64,000 bases of DNA from Diphasiastrum complanatum (GCA_029204225.1 CM055097.1:27641192-27705191), one strand, 5' to 3'; positions 1 to 12,213 are shown, counted from the first letter of the stretch. Numbers and translations: made by a program. The notes: generated by a model not told the origin, from the letters alone.

Positions 1-297
1 CGCTAAATAGGCAAGAGTTCAAGACCGCACACGAGCGCTCATCCCGCGCTCAAAGGTACCTTAGCCGCTTGCAAGCATAACCGTACCAGAAAGACCCGGA
101 GCATCATTTATGCATGAGGCTCGATCATATTATGCTCACGAAGCTTGTAGTTTGCTTATATGACACGATGACAAAGACGGAGAGAAGAAGAACTCTGGAG
201 ATTTGCTCGTGAAGCAGTTCGTGCAGCAGAAACCGAAGGTTGGGCTCCATCACACAAATTTTAAAATGGTTGATAAGGCAATTGCACTTGTTTCGTA

Positions 298-371
298 CGC
301 CTGTATCTCATTACTAATCGCGCAGCTCTAATGATCGCCTGTATCTCATTACTGATCGCGCAGCTCTAATG
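298..371. repeat. Two-copy tandem duplication, 38 bp period
   Basis: The unit beginning cgcctgtatctcattact starts at 298 and again at 336. The copies differ at one base (taatcg against tgatcg). This looks like a recent local duplication. Confidence 0.85.
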
Positions 372-1311
372 TTGTCCCGCTGACGCAAGTTTGTAAACTT
401 CAAAGCAATGTCCATTTGCTGAGTACACCAGCACTTATTCTTCGGAAACAGATCGGATGATAATGATCCCTTTAAACCTGTAATGGAGCCATCCAAAGTC
501 GACAGCTTCACAGTAAGTCACGAGTGTTCACCATAATTAGAAGCAGAAGCATTTCAATGTCGATGAATGCGTCTGCAGTGTAAACAGATCACGGACCAAT
601 TATGATCAAACCCGTACGTAAACAAGCAACTTTGTCATCAAGACTGATTACTCAGAGCACGAAAGTGGCAAATATTTATTCAGCAACACAAATGTCAAAT
701 CCTAAGCATCCGATTGAGACTCCCCTGATGCAATTGCGAATCATTCATGAAGCTGGCGTGAGAGCAAAAGATGGATCGTAGCACATGGTGAATCCTGCTG
801 CTCACATTAATCGTTATGCAGGAGCTTTAACTAGCTGAAAAGAAACACATTCAGACTCCAGAGCCCAGAAGCTTCTGCGTTTGGGCAAACGATCAGACTA
901 ATCCATCTTTTAGCAGCCCGCCATTTCAAAAAATTTCATACTTCTAAGTTTTACTGCTGCAGCATTTTTCGTGCAATGATAACATACGATCATCTATTGC
1001 TGCACGACGAAGATGGGTATCATAATTCAGCAACAAGGACCAACTAATTTTAAATTCGTGGAGGGAAAGGAAGCTGCCAATTTCCAAATGCTTGCTGCTA
1101 GTATTCTGATTTCTCCCAATGCACTCTGCCGTTTGCACATTGACAAAAGCCACCATATCAGAATGTTTACAGCCGATTCTGGCAGTCAGCTCTAGAAATA
1201 CCTGGTAGCCAAATTAGCCAATACAAGTTCAAATTAGAGGCTTGCATGTTTTAACGGCAGCCCAGCAGAACCCCCCTAGGGCCTATATTCCATCCAGCCT
1301 TGGAAGTTGGC

Positions 1312-1440
1312 AGCTTGCCAAGGGTGCACAGTGCAGACTCCAGAGTGGACTCCAAAGCGTGCAGAGTCCAGACTCCAGTCCAGAGAGAGTGCATGGAGAG
1401 TCGAGTCCAGAGTGCAGACTACGTGAGCCAAGAGGCCTGG
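1312..1440. repeat. Imperfect short-unit repeat rich in cagagtcca
   Basis: Units close to gcagactcc, cagagtcca and gtccagag recur many times in about 130 bp, forming a degenerate minisatellite. It creates spurious open frames and no coding role is supported. Confidence 0.6.
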
Positions 1441-2200
1441 GTCCAGGGCTCACCTTTCCCAAGGTTGATAGCAGGAAATTGCAAGTTGAAATGCACGTGA
1501 AATGCTTTTTGACCTTTCAAAAGCCAAAAGGTAAGAATCAAATAAAAGGTAATTTATAACCGCTTTTATAGTTTAAAAACCAATCTATTCTGAAGGGTAC
1601 TAGAGAAGTGTGCCCGTAAACAAAAAGGTGGGAGGGGGCATGGGGTACAATGTGCCCCCCCCCCCCCCTCCCTGTTCCCGCTGCCTCCGCATTCTCAGCA
1701 CGCACTCCCACCCCTTGGGCCGCTAGCGGCCCAGGGGCGCCATGGCACCCCCCCCCCTCCGCTCGCGATTTCCTAGCACACGGGCAGCTCACGCAACGCA
1801 GCGTGAGTGGCCCATGTAACACTAGAATTTTAATTAATATAGATAAGTTAGAGATTAGAACTTTGAGGTAAATTTGTTTGGAGGCGTCCTTCTATGCTGC
1901 AATTTCATTTTTGACCTTTTTTTTGATGTTTTTTTGGGTAAATTTTTTTTACACCCACCTTCCATGCACATAAATCCAATGCACAAAGCTTATTGTGATA
2001 TATCAAGTACCTTGTCTAGATTATATTATCTATTAACAACTTTGAAGTCACAATTTACACATACAAACAAGCTATCTTGGGTGAAAGTGCCAGGTCTGTC
2101 TCATTGTGAAAATTGTTGAGTAGATTTTATATGTCTTCTAATTTTTTATTGAGAGCTTCAGTCATGGTTTTTTACTTGAGCAGACAACTTCAAATTCAAT

Positions 2201-4130
2201 TGTTCTAACTACTTTTAATGATTTTTCGAATTGGGCCGGGCTTTCCAGTTTATGGCCACTTCTCTATGGTACTATTGATAATTGATTCTAATGAGTCTCA
2301 CACCCATATTCCGAAGATCCTTTGATTCAAAAATGACACGATTAAACTACCATAAGGAAAAAACCAATCTGCAATAAATATATGAGATTTGAAAGAGAAA
2401 AATAGAACAATTTGTGAATTGTTCTATTTACTGAAGTTGATTTACCCCAGCCTTTCCTCCATTTGAAAAATGAAAAAAGCTGAGGGTTTTAGAAAGACTT
2501 TTTAATTCCCTTTTAAAATAAAAAGGGAGTCACAAAGATTCTGCTAAGGGAGTCACCTCCTTTTTTTCATGAAAAGATTAAAAATGATAATAGAGCCTAA
2601 ATAACAAACAAGAACATTCATTATATTATAGACTAAATAATGGTTGTTTGGAGTCCCATTGTAAAATATATATAGTGACAAGACCATGGTCAACAAACAC
2701 CCATTATTATGGTACATAATGTGTCACTAAAATCTTTAAAAAAGTAAAGTAAACTTGTTTCCAAGGGTTTGTTAAGGAGGGCAATTACATATTTTTAAGA
2801 TTCCACCTATGTATTTTAAGATTCCATTTATGAGGGTTAAGTATATTATAAGATTTCATTTATGAGGGTTAAGTATATTTTAAGATTCCATTGATGAGGG
2901 TTAGGTATTTTTTAAGTTCTGAATCCATCCATAAGAAATTTCTAGTATTTTGAGGGCCAAGAATTAGAGGCAATCAAATTTGTAAAAAATAATGAGATCC
3001 TAAATTCTAATAGGAATTGGTGGTCCCCAAATTTAATTTGGACCGTTGATTCATGACTTTTAGGCCTTTTGGGGACCTATATTATTTTGCATAATATAGG
3101 GCCCTAGAACTTATGCTTGTTTCTTTAACAAATAAATTTACTATTGCCTATTTCTACTATGCCACAATCTTAATGATGTCCCAATTCTAGTATTATTTAG
3201 ATAGCCTCCAAACTTCAAAGCAACATTTATCATAATAAAAATCAAAACTAAAGAATTTCTCGCATGAAAAAATGAAAAAGAAATTAGCATAAAAAATTTT
3301 ATTTCCGCTTTTTGTAAAAAACATAAAAATCCTGCTCAATGTAATTACATGCAAAAAATGCTCCAAAGGTCGAGCCATCACCACATACAATCCAAAATCC
3401 CCGGGCAGCTTGTGGCCTCCACCACCCTTTTCCCAGATCCTGAATAAAGAAAGTGCTATTTTTACAGAAAAGCAATCAATAATCATGAAATTTGCATGGC
3501 ATTTGGTCAAAACATAGATCCAATTTTAGAAGAATTAAGAAATCAAATAAACTCATGTAATGTTTAACTTGCATGGAATCGACGCTTCAACTTTTAGTAA
3601 GCTGTCAAAATATCTTAGTTTAGCTAAAAAGCTAAAAACAAATACTGCACTTCAGAAAAGAAAAAAAAATACAAAAGAAAAACTTCATTTTGATGATAAA
3701 TTTATTATTTATAACTTCTGAGTGTGCCACATAAGCTTTTAGGAAATGGTCACATATTGGAATTAGTAGTGACAATATAAGCTTTCAACAAATGGGCAAG
3801 ACTCACTAATAACTATTATACTATACATGACCTAAAAAAAACATATAAATAGCGTAATTATAAAGAGGATTGTTATTTCAAGTTTCTAGCGAGGATTGTT
3901 ATTTCAAGTTTCCAGCCAGCTCCCAAATTGCAATGTGCAGGCTGTGTTTAAGAATCAAGATTATGCATACCCTAAAATCTTTCTTTTTTTTGCATGAAGA
4001 ATCAGGAGGTGCCTCACAAAACAGAATTTTTGCACCTTTTGTTTTCCAACATTTTTCACAAGCACGTTCCAAAATGCAGAAGGAAATGCAGAAGGTGCAT
4101 GTAAAAAAAAGTTTTACCGCAAAAAAAAGT
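2201..4130. other. AT-rich unassigned sequence
   Basis: AT-rich DNA with a three-copy degenerate tandem repeat at 2791-2917 and many homopolymer runs. The open frames at 3193-3510 and 3870-4214 show no family motif and overlap open frames on the opposite strand, so I do not call genes. Confidence 0.5.
2791..2917. repeat. Degenerate tandem repeat, about 33 bp period
   Basis: The unit ttaagattccatttatgagg, followed by gttaagtat, occurs about three times with substitutions (ttcatt, ttgatg, ttaggt), preceded by a partial copy from 2791. Confidence 0.75.
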
Positions 4131-4165
4131 AAAAAATGTTTTCGCGTCACAGAAGGTCATCTCCT

Positions 4166-4244
4166 AGGCCGTTCTACCGTGGGAAGGGCCTTCTGCCTCG
4201 GGCTACCGCACTAGGCCAAAGGCCATTCCCTGGCGGAACGGCCT
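4166..4244. repeat. GC-rich fold-back
   Basis: The left arm aggccgttctaccg (4166-4179) pairs imperfectly with tggcggaacggcct (4231-4244). Inside it, gtgggaagggcctt pairs with aaggccattccct. The whole can form a hairpin of about 80 nt in AT-rich surroundings. It resembles the larger fold-back at 4891-4993, and both contain a gggaaggc-type stem. Confidence 0.55.
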
Positions 4245-4870
4245 CAAAACTTCCCCATTTAAACCTACACCCCTCCCCCAAAATAAAAGAAGAACAAGAA
4301 AGAAGACGAGAGGTGGCCATTTGTGGGTGGTGACGAGTGACCTAACTCGCAGCGTGGGTTGTTGGGACCCGTCTCAAGCCTCCTCGGAATGTTGGCTCGG
4401 GGGCCCCGTGGCAGGCTTGCCAGTCCCGACTCCCATTTGCATTTACTTTTCAGCAAAGACGACTTCGAAAGGGCAAAAATTAGATAATAATAGATAGTGA
4501 TAATGGACAGCCAATTCTCAGAAACAGCCTTTACTGACGCCGCGTAGTTTGCCCGTTGAGTTGTGCACATTTAAAATCCAGAAATTATCAAAAGAGAAAC
4601 AAACATTAAATAACGGCATGAAGCCTTGAGCCAAGCTTGAAGCCTTGAAGACCTCGAACCTTCGAAGTTTGAAAGCTGTAGGCGGGCCCTGGTAAGCGTG
4701 TGATTCTGTGGGACCTGGGTCCTTTGTGGATCCTGCCAGGGAGCCGTGAGTCGTGATTAGAAGTTATGAGGCGAGTGCACCTTAGGGCTCAGTCCTTGTA
4801 GGCTCTCTTGTTGTAAATTGTTATTAGTAATAAAGTGATGATCAGCATTGGTGCATAACACATGCTTGAA

Positions 4871-5271
4871 CATACTATACTCTTAGTAAGGGGGAAGGCC
4901 CCAGGGCGGGGTCCTTCCGCCTTTTGAGGCTCCCGAGGGCGGCTCCAAAGGCGGAAGCACCCCCCCCCCCCGCCCCGCCCGTGGGCCTTCCCGTGCGTAA
5001 ATTAATTGCAGGTTTTTTTTAAAACTTTTTATTTTTTATTTTTAGAAAGTTGACTTTTGATTTGTTTGACTTTTTAAAAAATAGAAACCACACCTTACAT
5101 TTTTGTAAGGTGATTCTTTAATATTTCAAAAATAGTAAAGGTACTTTACAAATGTGTAAGGTACTTATTGCCAAAAGTACAAAATTATGTTATTTAAGGC
5201 AACTTTTAAATGAACTCCAAAAAAAACTGCAGGTATTTACGTATGGGGAGCCATACTAAGAGTATAGTATG
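4871..5271. mobile_element. Candidate MITE-like element with 18 bp terminal inverted repeats
   Basis: The 18 bp sequence catactatactcttagta at 4871-4888 recurs as its exact reverse complement at 5254-5271, 365 bp away. The interior has the fold-back at 4891-4993 and an AT-rich body with no coding potential. The phrase tatggggagccatact overlaps the right end at 5242-5257 and repeats at 5280-5295. No convincing target-site duplication is visible, so the assignment is provisional. Confidence 0.5.
4891..4993. repeat. GC-rich fold-back, about 100 nt
   Basis: The arm at 4895-4911 (aaggccccagggcgggg) pairs with 4973-4989 (ccccgcccgtgggcctt) with two mismatches. A nested pair joins cttccgccttttgag to ccaaaggcggaag. 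A run of about 12 C lies next to the right arm. Confidence 0.65.
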
Positions 5272-5400
5272 TGGGAAATTATGGGGAGCCATACTCTAAG
5301 TGCCAACGTTCCACGTAGTTTTAATAGGGTTGCGATTGGTGTAATGGTGAATGAAAATAATAAGGCTGTCATTGTAAATCGTAGAGTTATTTGTTTTACA

Positions 5401-5527
5401 TAATTTTGGTAATATGGCACTAGGGCACATCACATTATGCTTGATGAAGAAAAAATAACACGGTTGCCATTTTCAAGCATAAGCTTATCTCGTTAGATAA
5501 TTTTGGCATTATGGCACTAGGGCACAC
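5401..5527. repeat. Direct repeat pair, about 30 bp, 97 bp apart
   Basis: The phrase ttttggtaatatggcac, continuing tagggcaca, at 5404-5430 recurs with two changes at 5501-5527. Each copy is preceded by taa. The flanking DNA to 5840 shows no recognisable gene. Confidence 0.6.
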
Positions 5528-5842
5528 CAAGTGACCATTAGGCTCCCAAAAGAATTTAGGCTCAAGCCAAAGTGAGGAGAATGCGGTGTACTCAATGGCT
5601 TCCATTGTGTAATGGGTTGCATATGGCTTTCAATCACATGAAGATTATGAAATGTAAGAGCATCTATATTTTTGCACAATTCATGACTAAAAATTATGCC
5701 ATGTATAGTGGCAGTTGAAAATTTTGCCCACGTGCCTGCAAAGAAATAATATGTTATGCTCAATAAACGAACCAAAAATGGACGTAATAAACCACATGCA
5801 ATCCACTACATTCTATGCAACAAGCCTCACAACCATCTTCAG

Positions 5843-5846
<4 letters not shown>

Positions 5847-5920
<74 letters not shown>
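5847..5920. repeat. (GA)n microsatellite, about 74 bp
   Basis: Uninterrupted GA dinucleotides. Open frames here that read as Glu-Arg or Ser-Leu runs are artefacts of the repeat. Confidence 0.98.
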
Positions 5921-5923
<3 letters not shown>

Positions 5924-6009
5924 TTAAGTGGCAAATATTCATTGGATGTCTACATGAGAGTTTTTGTGGAATGTGTAGGCGATTTGGAAGTCATTAAACT
6001 CTATTTCTA

Positions 6010-6330
6010 TAGGTTGCAAAATTATTCGAGCACCAAAGTTGTTCACTCTGAAGACTCCTTTCGAAGCCTATTATGGGTACAAGCCGCGAGTCTAAAGCAT
6101 CTTCGAGTGTTCAGATGTCTATGCTAAGTGCAAATTCCCTCTAACTTGAGAAAGAAGCTTGACTTTGTTAGCTACAAGAATATCTTCATCGAGTATTTGA
6201 CTTACCACAAAGCCTACATAATCTATGACATAAATTCAGGACAAGTCTTAGTCCGTCGAGATGTAGTCTTCTTAGAAGACAAGTTCTATGATTTCAAGCA
6301 GAAGCAACCAGTGTAGGAGTTTGTTTCAAC
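6010..6330 (+). pseudogene. Ty1/copia integrase C-terminal remnant
   Basis: Three frames successively give copia integrase-like sequence: KTPFEAYYGYKPRV (about 6048-6093), then after a stop a KHLRVF segment, then RKKLDF, IFIEY, YIIYD and RRDVVFLED (6143-6285). These match the end of a copia integrase, where the protein passes from the catalytic core to the conserved RKKLDF...GY region. Stops and at least two frameshifts make it a pseudogene. No reverse transcriptase follows directly. Confidence 0.75.
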
Positions 6331-6632
6331 AACTCCATTGACCATCGACATGCCTCAACCTACGAATGAATCCAAATCCACTGGCTTGGACTTCTTAGAT
6401 TTAACATCAGCGGAACGACATGCCTCAAAAGTGGTAGAGGAAGCTCTCTCAAGATTATCAGAAATATTTAACAAAAGATTAAAAAAACAAAAGTGAACTG
6501 AAATTCCAAAATTCTACATTTCTTATTGTGAAGTTGGCAAGTATCTATTTATTTGAAATCATCATGCATCTTGGTGAACATTCTATCAAGTTTTGCTTTG
6601 CGCTTTTTTTTTTTTTTTTTTTTTTTTTGTCA

Positions 6633-8444
6633 AAATTCACTAAATCTTGATAATTAATCACATTTCTATTCTGAGAATAAGGGGGACTCAATAGAGATTT
6701 GAATCTAACATAATTTTCAGAAAAAGCTTCTACAATAGCACCCTCAATAATGGAAGGCAAAACAAATAAATAAGAAACAAAAACAGACTAAAATTAATCT
6801 ATATTGTCTCCAATTCCAAATTTGTAAAGAAAAATAAATGTTAAAATTTCATATTTCTAGCTTAACTAGTTTTCTTGTAGTTTTTATGATGCAATGTGAT
6901 GATGTGGCATTGGCCACGTGGATAACTGCTTAGAAATAGCTCACAATGTTCTCATTTGAGGTGTTGTAGCATCAATTCATGTGAGAAAAAAAGGCCATTT
7001 TAGCCTTGGAGGGAACATAAGGTTGGAAATAGCAATTTTTGCATTGTTGAGGGATCTCACTCTCATGAGGTCAACATTAGGGCCAAAGGGCCATTATTAT
7101 TCTAGGGTTAGTCAGACATGGTTTAATGGTGACCCTAAACCCTAAATCCAAAATGGACTTGTATATATATCTATGAGATTTTCTCATAGAAAATGATGAA
7201 AAATCAAGATCTTTCCCATTGTCTTTGGGTGGCGAGTTAAAGCTTTGGTGGAGTACAAGTCTCCCTCCTAGTAGAGATTTTCTTAAGGAATTGAATGCCA
7301 CCAATCTCTAGAAAAGTGAATCAGCCTTTTGAGATCTTGAATAGGTTGTCCAGAGTGTGTTCGAAACACAACTTCAAAGATTGCCCCAGGCAACCAAACA
7401 GGATCCTACCCGCACGACATATCTCTTCGGAACTTGTGAGGGTCCTCACTCGAGCTCAGTGCCAAACTCAACAACAGTAGCAAAACCTAGAAAAACTTGC
7501 GAACCATATGGGAAGCTCTTTGACAGCTTCCACATTACCACGAAACTATTCAAACCCACGAGTGGAACAACGACAATACAACAAATTCCGAGATAAGTTT
7601 TTGCAGGAAGAATAGAAAATGGAACGTCCGTTATATGCTCCGATCCTCACAAAAGAGCCACCCCTATAGGGACTCAAAGTTTTCTCTGAACTTCTGTAGG
7701 CTCAGATCACAATGTCATTCCATAGTGCCATGAAATCTTTCACTGGCCTCCAAGGCTATATCCATAGAAGTTTTCAGCTACCTAATGTCCAAGATGAACA
7801 ACAAAAACTTGATGAGATTCCTCAGATTCCCATGAATATGATGAATATCGGTGTTGTTAAGGGGACTAGCATCACCTTACTTATGCATTACAAAGATTAT
7901 CCAGTAGTATCCGCTATCCTCGATAGTGGATCAGGCGTAAATATCATGGCTTTGTCACTGGCAAAGTCATGGGGATTCAGTAACTTAGATATGCCACACT
8001 ATAAACTACGTATGGCCAATCAAAAGATCATAACCCTGTGGGTCACTTATCGAATATACCAGTCCATATTGCAAGAGTCAAGTTTACTATAGATTGTGTC
8101 ATCCTAGATCTACCAGAGAATGCACAAACATATAAACTCCTTCTTGGCACACCTTGGCTACAAATGGCAAGCGTCGTCCAAGATTGGAAGCACAGTAAAA
8201 TAACCTTCGACAACAATGAAAAATTAGTCATTGTTGACTCTACAAGACACGTTAAGCCCGCCAAGGTTTATGATGATTGGTCATCCACCACATATGACGA
8301 CTTCGAAAGTGTTCCAATCATGCCGAAAGGACACTATACAAGATCAACCGATATAATCAATTGGGGACAAGCACTGGCCACTGTGGACTGTGCTAACTTC
8401 AATAGATGTCGGATAGAAACCGACGTAGATGACACAGATATATT
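6633..8444 (-). mobile_element. Left arm of a 1.81 kb inverted duplication (gypsy leader, gag and protease)
   Basis: This block is a near-identical inverted copy of 9615-11428. I noticed only scattered single-base differences and one single-base indel near the phrase ctagggttag. Its outer end abuts 25 consecutive T (6604-6628). On the minus strand that reads as a 3' poly(A) tail following tgac. Its inner end stops abruptly at 8444, inside a coding stretch that continues in the other copy. A truncated 5' end plus a poly(A)-like 3' end suggests a retroposed copy; a DNA-level inverted duplication is the alternative. The encoded gypsy proteins lie on the plus strand here. Confidence 0.8.
7295..8444 (+). 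pseudogene. Ty3/gypsy gag C-terminus and aspartic protease fragment
   Basis: From about 7712 the frame reads into AILDSGSGVNIMA, the DSG-type active site of a retrotransposon aspartic protease. A shift to another frame near 8040-8090 leads to LLLGTPWL (about 8135-8158), the conserved protease C-terminal motif. Upstream, 7295-7600 has gag-like sequence broken by stops. The family protein is an aspartic protease that cleaves the element's polyprotein. This copy is truncated at 8444 and has no reverse transcriptase on this strand. Confidence 0.75.
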
Positions 8445-8795
8445 GTAGTTGGCGGATGCAATAAAAAAGAAGAGAGCAAGAAGATGAAGGAGGCCCGATG
8501 GAGAGAGAGACCCGCATCTCGCCTGCTCGTGATTGAGAGAAAGAGAGAGAGAACGGATTGAGAGAAAGAGAGCACGCACTCAGGGAGGGAAATTTTTGAA
8601 ATTGTGTGTGTGTGTGTGCCCAAAAAAAAAATGGCTTCTATGTGTTATTTTTTTCACACGCATAGGACCTTTCAATCATTTTTTAGCCTTTCAGTCATTT
8701 TTTAAGCTTTTCACGTTGTAAAAAGTGCGACATTTTGTTGCGGGCAGAGCGTGACATTTTTTACGGCATGGCGACATTCTCTCTTTAAAATAGTT
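8445..8795. other. Spacer DNA with short GA and GT runs
   Basis: Low-complexity sequence between the inverted copies: GA-rich patches (8502-8575), a short GT run (8603-8618) and an A run. No coding content is recognised. Confidence 0.6.
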
Positions 8796-9200
8796 TTAAT
8801 ATATATGATAGATAACGATTGGAGAGACCCACTCAATATTTTTGATTTCATAGATGAATTCTGCATTTAACAAGCATTGTAATTCTTCTTTGATTTTGGC
8901 CCTATAGATCAGATTGCATTGGTAGGGACGACTAGCAGTTGGTCTCGCACCCGGTTTAAGGGGAATGCGATGCACAGCTACTTGGGGTGAGACTCCTTTC
9001 ATGTCTTTCTAGGACCAAGCAAAGACATTTCGATATTTGCGTAGAAGTTTCTCAAGCTTTCTGCGTTGCTCACGATTGAGGTGAGCTCCGGTCATTAAGG
9101 GTAACGAGAAGTGGTCTTTTTTAGTAACTGCGTTAAGGTTTTTGAGATCAACGTAGATATGAAGCTTGCCATTTTTCTTGGGAACTACCACAATGGGTGA
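8796..9200 (-). pseudogene. Rearranged gypsy reverse-transcriptase N-terminal fragments
   Basis: On the minus strand, 9191-9090 encodes VVPKKNGKLHIYVDLKNLNA, a reverse-transcriptase palm start. It is followed by KLLRKYRNVFAWS (about 9050-9010) and GARPTASRPY...EFIYEIKNIEWVSPIV (about 8950-8815). In intact gypsy elements the FAWS and WVSPIV segments precede the KKNGKL segment, so the order is inverted relative to the family. Either a small rearrangement or fusion of two partial copies explains this. Homology is lost near 8810. Confidence 0.75.
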
Positions 9201-9377
9201 TACGCAATCCTTGTGCTGGAGTTCATAAGTTTTTTGGAGGTGGTGTGGTTGCCTCTCGAATCAACTCTTCGTTTATTGCATCATAGACTTTGTCTGAAAG
9301 CATGTCCCATTGGTAGACCTTAGGTTTGGGCTGATAGGCCACTGTTTTGGCTACCTTGGTTGTGAGTTGCACATAAA

Positions 9378-10360
9378 TCATAGGCCTTGTGGCGACCTAA
9401 TCTCTTTGGGAATCGATTTTTGTGCATAACATTTTTGATCGAGATACATGACGACTTGGTCATCAGCCATCATGTCATCATTCACCAAAAGAATACCGTC
9501 TTCCGAAACGTGGGCTACAGAAATACTAGGTTCTCTTGGACACCAAGCTATAGGAATTGGATCTATCATCATTAATGGAATGATGGGTGTCTCTATGTCC
9601 GTAGAAGACGAGAGAATATATATGTGTCATCTACGTCGGTTTCTATCCGACATCTATTGAAGTTAGCACAGTCCACGGTGGCCAGTGCTTGTCCCCAATT
9701 GATTATATCGGTTGATCTTGTATAGTGTCCTTTCGGCATGATTGGAACACTTTCGAAGTCGTCATATGTGGTGGATGACCAATCATCATAAACCTTGGCG
9801 GGCTTAACGTGTCTTGTAGAGTCAACAATGACTAATTTTTCATTGTTGTCGAAGGTTATTTTACTGTGCTTCCAATCTTGGACGACGCTTGCCATTTGTA
9901 GCCAAGGTGTGCCAAGAAGGAGTTTATATGTTTGTGCATTCTCTGTTAGATCTAGGATGACACAATCTATAGTAAACTTGACTCTTGCAATATGGACTGG
10001 TATATTCGATAAGTGACCCACAGGGTTATGATCTTTTGATTGGCCATACATAGTTTATAGTGTGGCATATCTAAGTTACTGAATCCCCATGACTTTGCCA
10101 GTGACAAAGCCATGATATTTACGCCTGATCCACTATCGAGGATAGCGGATACTACTGGATAATCTTTGTAATGCATAGGTAAGGTGATGCTAGTCCCCTT
10201 AACAACACCGATATTCATCATATTCATGGGAATCTGAGGAATCTCATCAAGTTTTTGTTGTTCATCTTGGACATTAGGTAGCTGAAAACTTCTATGGATA
10301 TAGCCTTGGAGGCCAGTGAAAGATTTCATGGCACTATGGAATGACATTGTGATCTGAGCC
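9378..10360 (-). pseudogene. Ty3/gypsy gag-protease fragment (fuller copy)
   Basis: This is the inverted counterpart of the left-arm protease. DSGSGVNIMA and LLLGTPWL recur in the same two frames. Unlike the left arm, it continues past the duplication edge. After a frameshift near 9615 an open frame runs to 9378 (SISVAHVSEDG, DQVVMYLDQKCYA), a plausible linker between protease and reverse transcriptase. The right arm is therefore probably the parent copy. Confidence 0.75.
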
Positions 10361-11428
10361 TACAGAAGTTCAGAGAAAACTTTGAGTCCCTATAGGGGTG
10401 GCTCTTTTGTGAGGATCGGAGCATATAACGGACGTTCCATTTTCTATTCTTCCTGCAAAAACTTATCTCGGAATTTGTTGTATTGTCGTTGTTCCACTCG
10501 TGGGTTTGAATAGTTTCGTGGTAATGTGGAAGCTGTCAAAGAGCTTCCCATATGGTTCGCAAGTTTTTCTAGGTTTTGCTACTGCTGTTGAGTTTGGCAC
10601 TGAGCTCGAGTGAGGACCCTCACAGGTTCCGAAGAGATATGTCGTGCGGGTAGGATCCTGTTTGGTTGCCTAGGGCAATCTTTGAAGTTGTGTTTCGAAC
10701 ACACTCTGGACAACCTATTCAAGATCTCAAAAGGCTGATTCACTTTTCTAGAGATTGGTGGCATTCAATTCCTTAAGAAAATCTCTACTAGGAGGGAGAC
10801 TTGTACTCCACCAAAGCTTTAACTCGCCACCCAAAGACAATGGGAAAGATCTTGATTTTTCATCATTTTCTATGAGAAAATCTCATAGATATATATACAA
10901 GTCCATTTTGGATTTAGGGTTTAGGGTCACCATTAAACCATGTCTGACCTAACCCTAGAATAATAATGGCCCTTTGGCCCTAATGTTGACCTCATGAGAG
11001 TGAGATCCCTCAACAATGCAAAAATTGCTATTTCCAACCTTATGTTCTCTCCAAGGCTAAAATGGCCTTTTTTTCTCACATGAATTGATGCTACAACACC
11101 TCAAATGAGAACATTGTGAGCTATTTCTAAGCAGTTATCCACGTGGCCAATGCCACATCATCACATTGCATCATAAAAACTACAAGAAAACTAGTTAAGC
11201 TAGAATTATGAAATTTTAACATTTTATTTTTCTTTACAAATTTGGAATTGGAGACAATATAGATTAATTTTAGTCTGTTTTTGTTTCTTATTTATTTGTT
11301 TTGCCTTCCATTATTGAGGGTGCTATTGTAGAAGCTTTTTCTGAAAATTATGTTAGATTCAAATCTCTATTGAGTCCCCCTTATTCTCAGAATAGAAATG
11401 TGATTAATTATCAAGATCTAGTGAATTT
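9615..11428 (+). mobile_element. Right arm of the 1.81 kb inverted duplication
   Basis: Reverse complement of 6633-8444, 1814 bp against 1812 bp. It contains the gypsy protease on the minus strand and a leader with a short telomere-like tttagggtttaggg at about 10914. Past 11428 there is no poly(A) or poly(T), in contrast to the left arm. Confidence 0.85.
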
Positions 11429-11656
11429 ATTAGAGTTAGAGGTTGAATTTTCAAAGTTATATTAGTCTAAAAGTATTTGAATAAACACCTTTTGAAAGTG
11501 TGGGAAATTTAGAAGTTGAGTTTTAGTAGATTTAAATTTGAATGTTGGGTTCATTGAATCTAGTCCCAAAAATAGTAGGGTTTTCATTATGGAGGGAAAC
11601 CAAGTGGCATTTTAGGTTTTAGACTTGTTATAAAATGATGTAACTCGTGGGAATAG

Positions 11657-11988
<332 letters not shown>

Positions 11989-11995
11989 TGAACCG

Positions 11996-12110
11996 TAACC
12001 TCACTTCAAGGACCACAGTTAGCCTGCATAGGGACCGCATTAATTAGGCTGCATAAGGACCATCGCATAAGGACCGCATTTAGGCTGCATAGGGACCACC
12101 GCCCCCTAGA
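11996..12110. repeat. Short imperfect repeats of gcataaggaccgcat
   Basis: Phrases such as gcatagggaccgcatt, gcataaggaccatcgc and gcataaggaccgcattta recur four times directly after the CT tract. The same words (accgtaacc, ggtccctatg) appear in the insert inside the tract. Confidence 0.65.
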
Positions 12111-12213
12111 TCGAAAAATCATCGTCCGTCAATGACATACTGAATTTCCAAATCATCGGCCACCATTGCCTGTCAACAACAGGCACTCTTTACTAGTATA
12201 TACTAAAACTATT

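Larger units (their letters stand above)
1..2200. other. Unassigned sequence at left edge
   Basis: No gene, RNA or transposon protein could be recognised on either strand. The short open frames here have no family motif and overlap each other on both strands. The stretch holds a small tandem duplication (298-371), a run of imperfect short repeats (1312-1440) and a C-rich tract (about 1655-1680). Confidence 0.5.

Noticed and set aside
298-371. CRISPR-like direct repeats here and at 2791-2917
   Set aside because: Copies are adjacent or diverged without regular unique spacers, and the genome is plant nuclear DNA.
7130-7148. Telomere-like ccctaaaccctaaat (and its partner near 10914)
   Set aside because: Only about two units; too short for an interstitial telomere, and simply copied with the inverted duplication.
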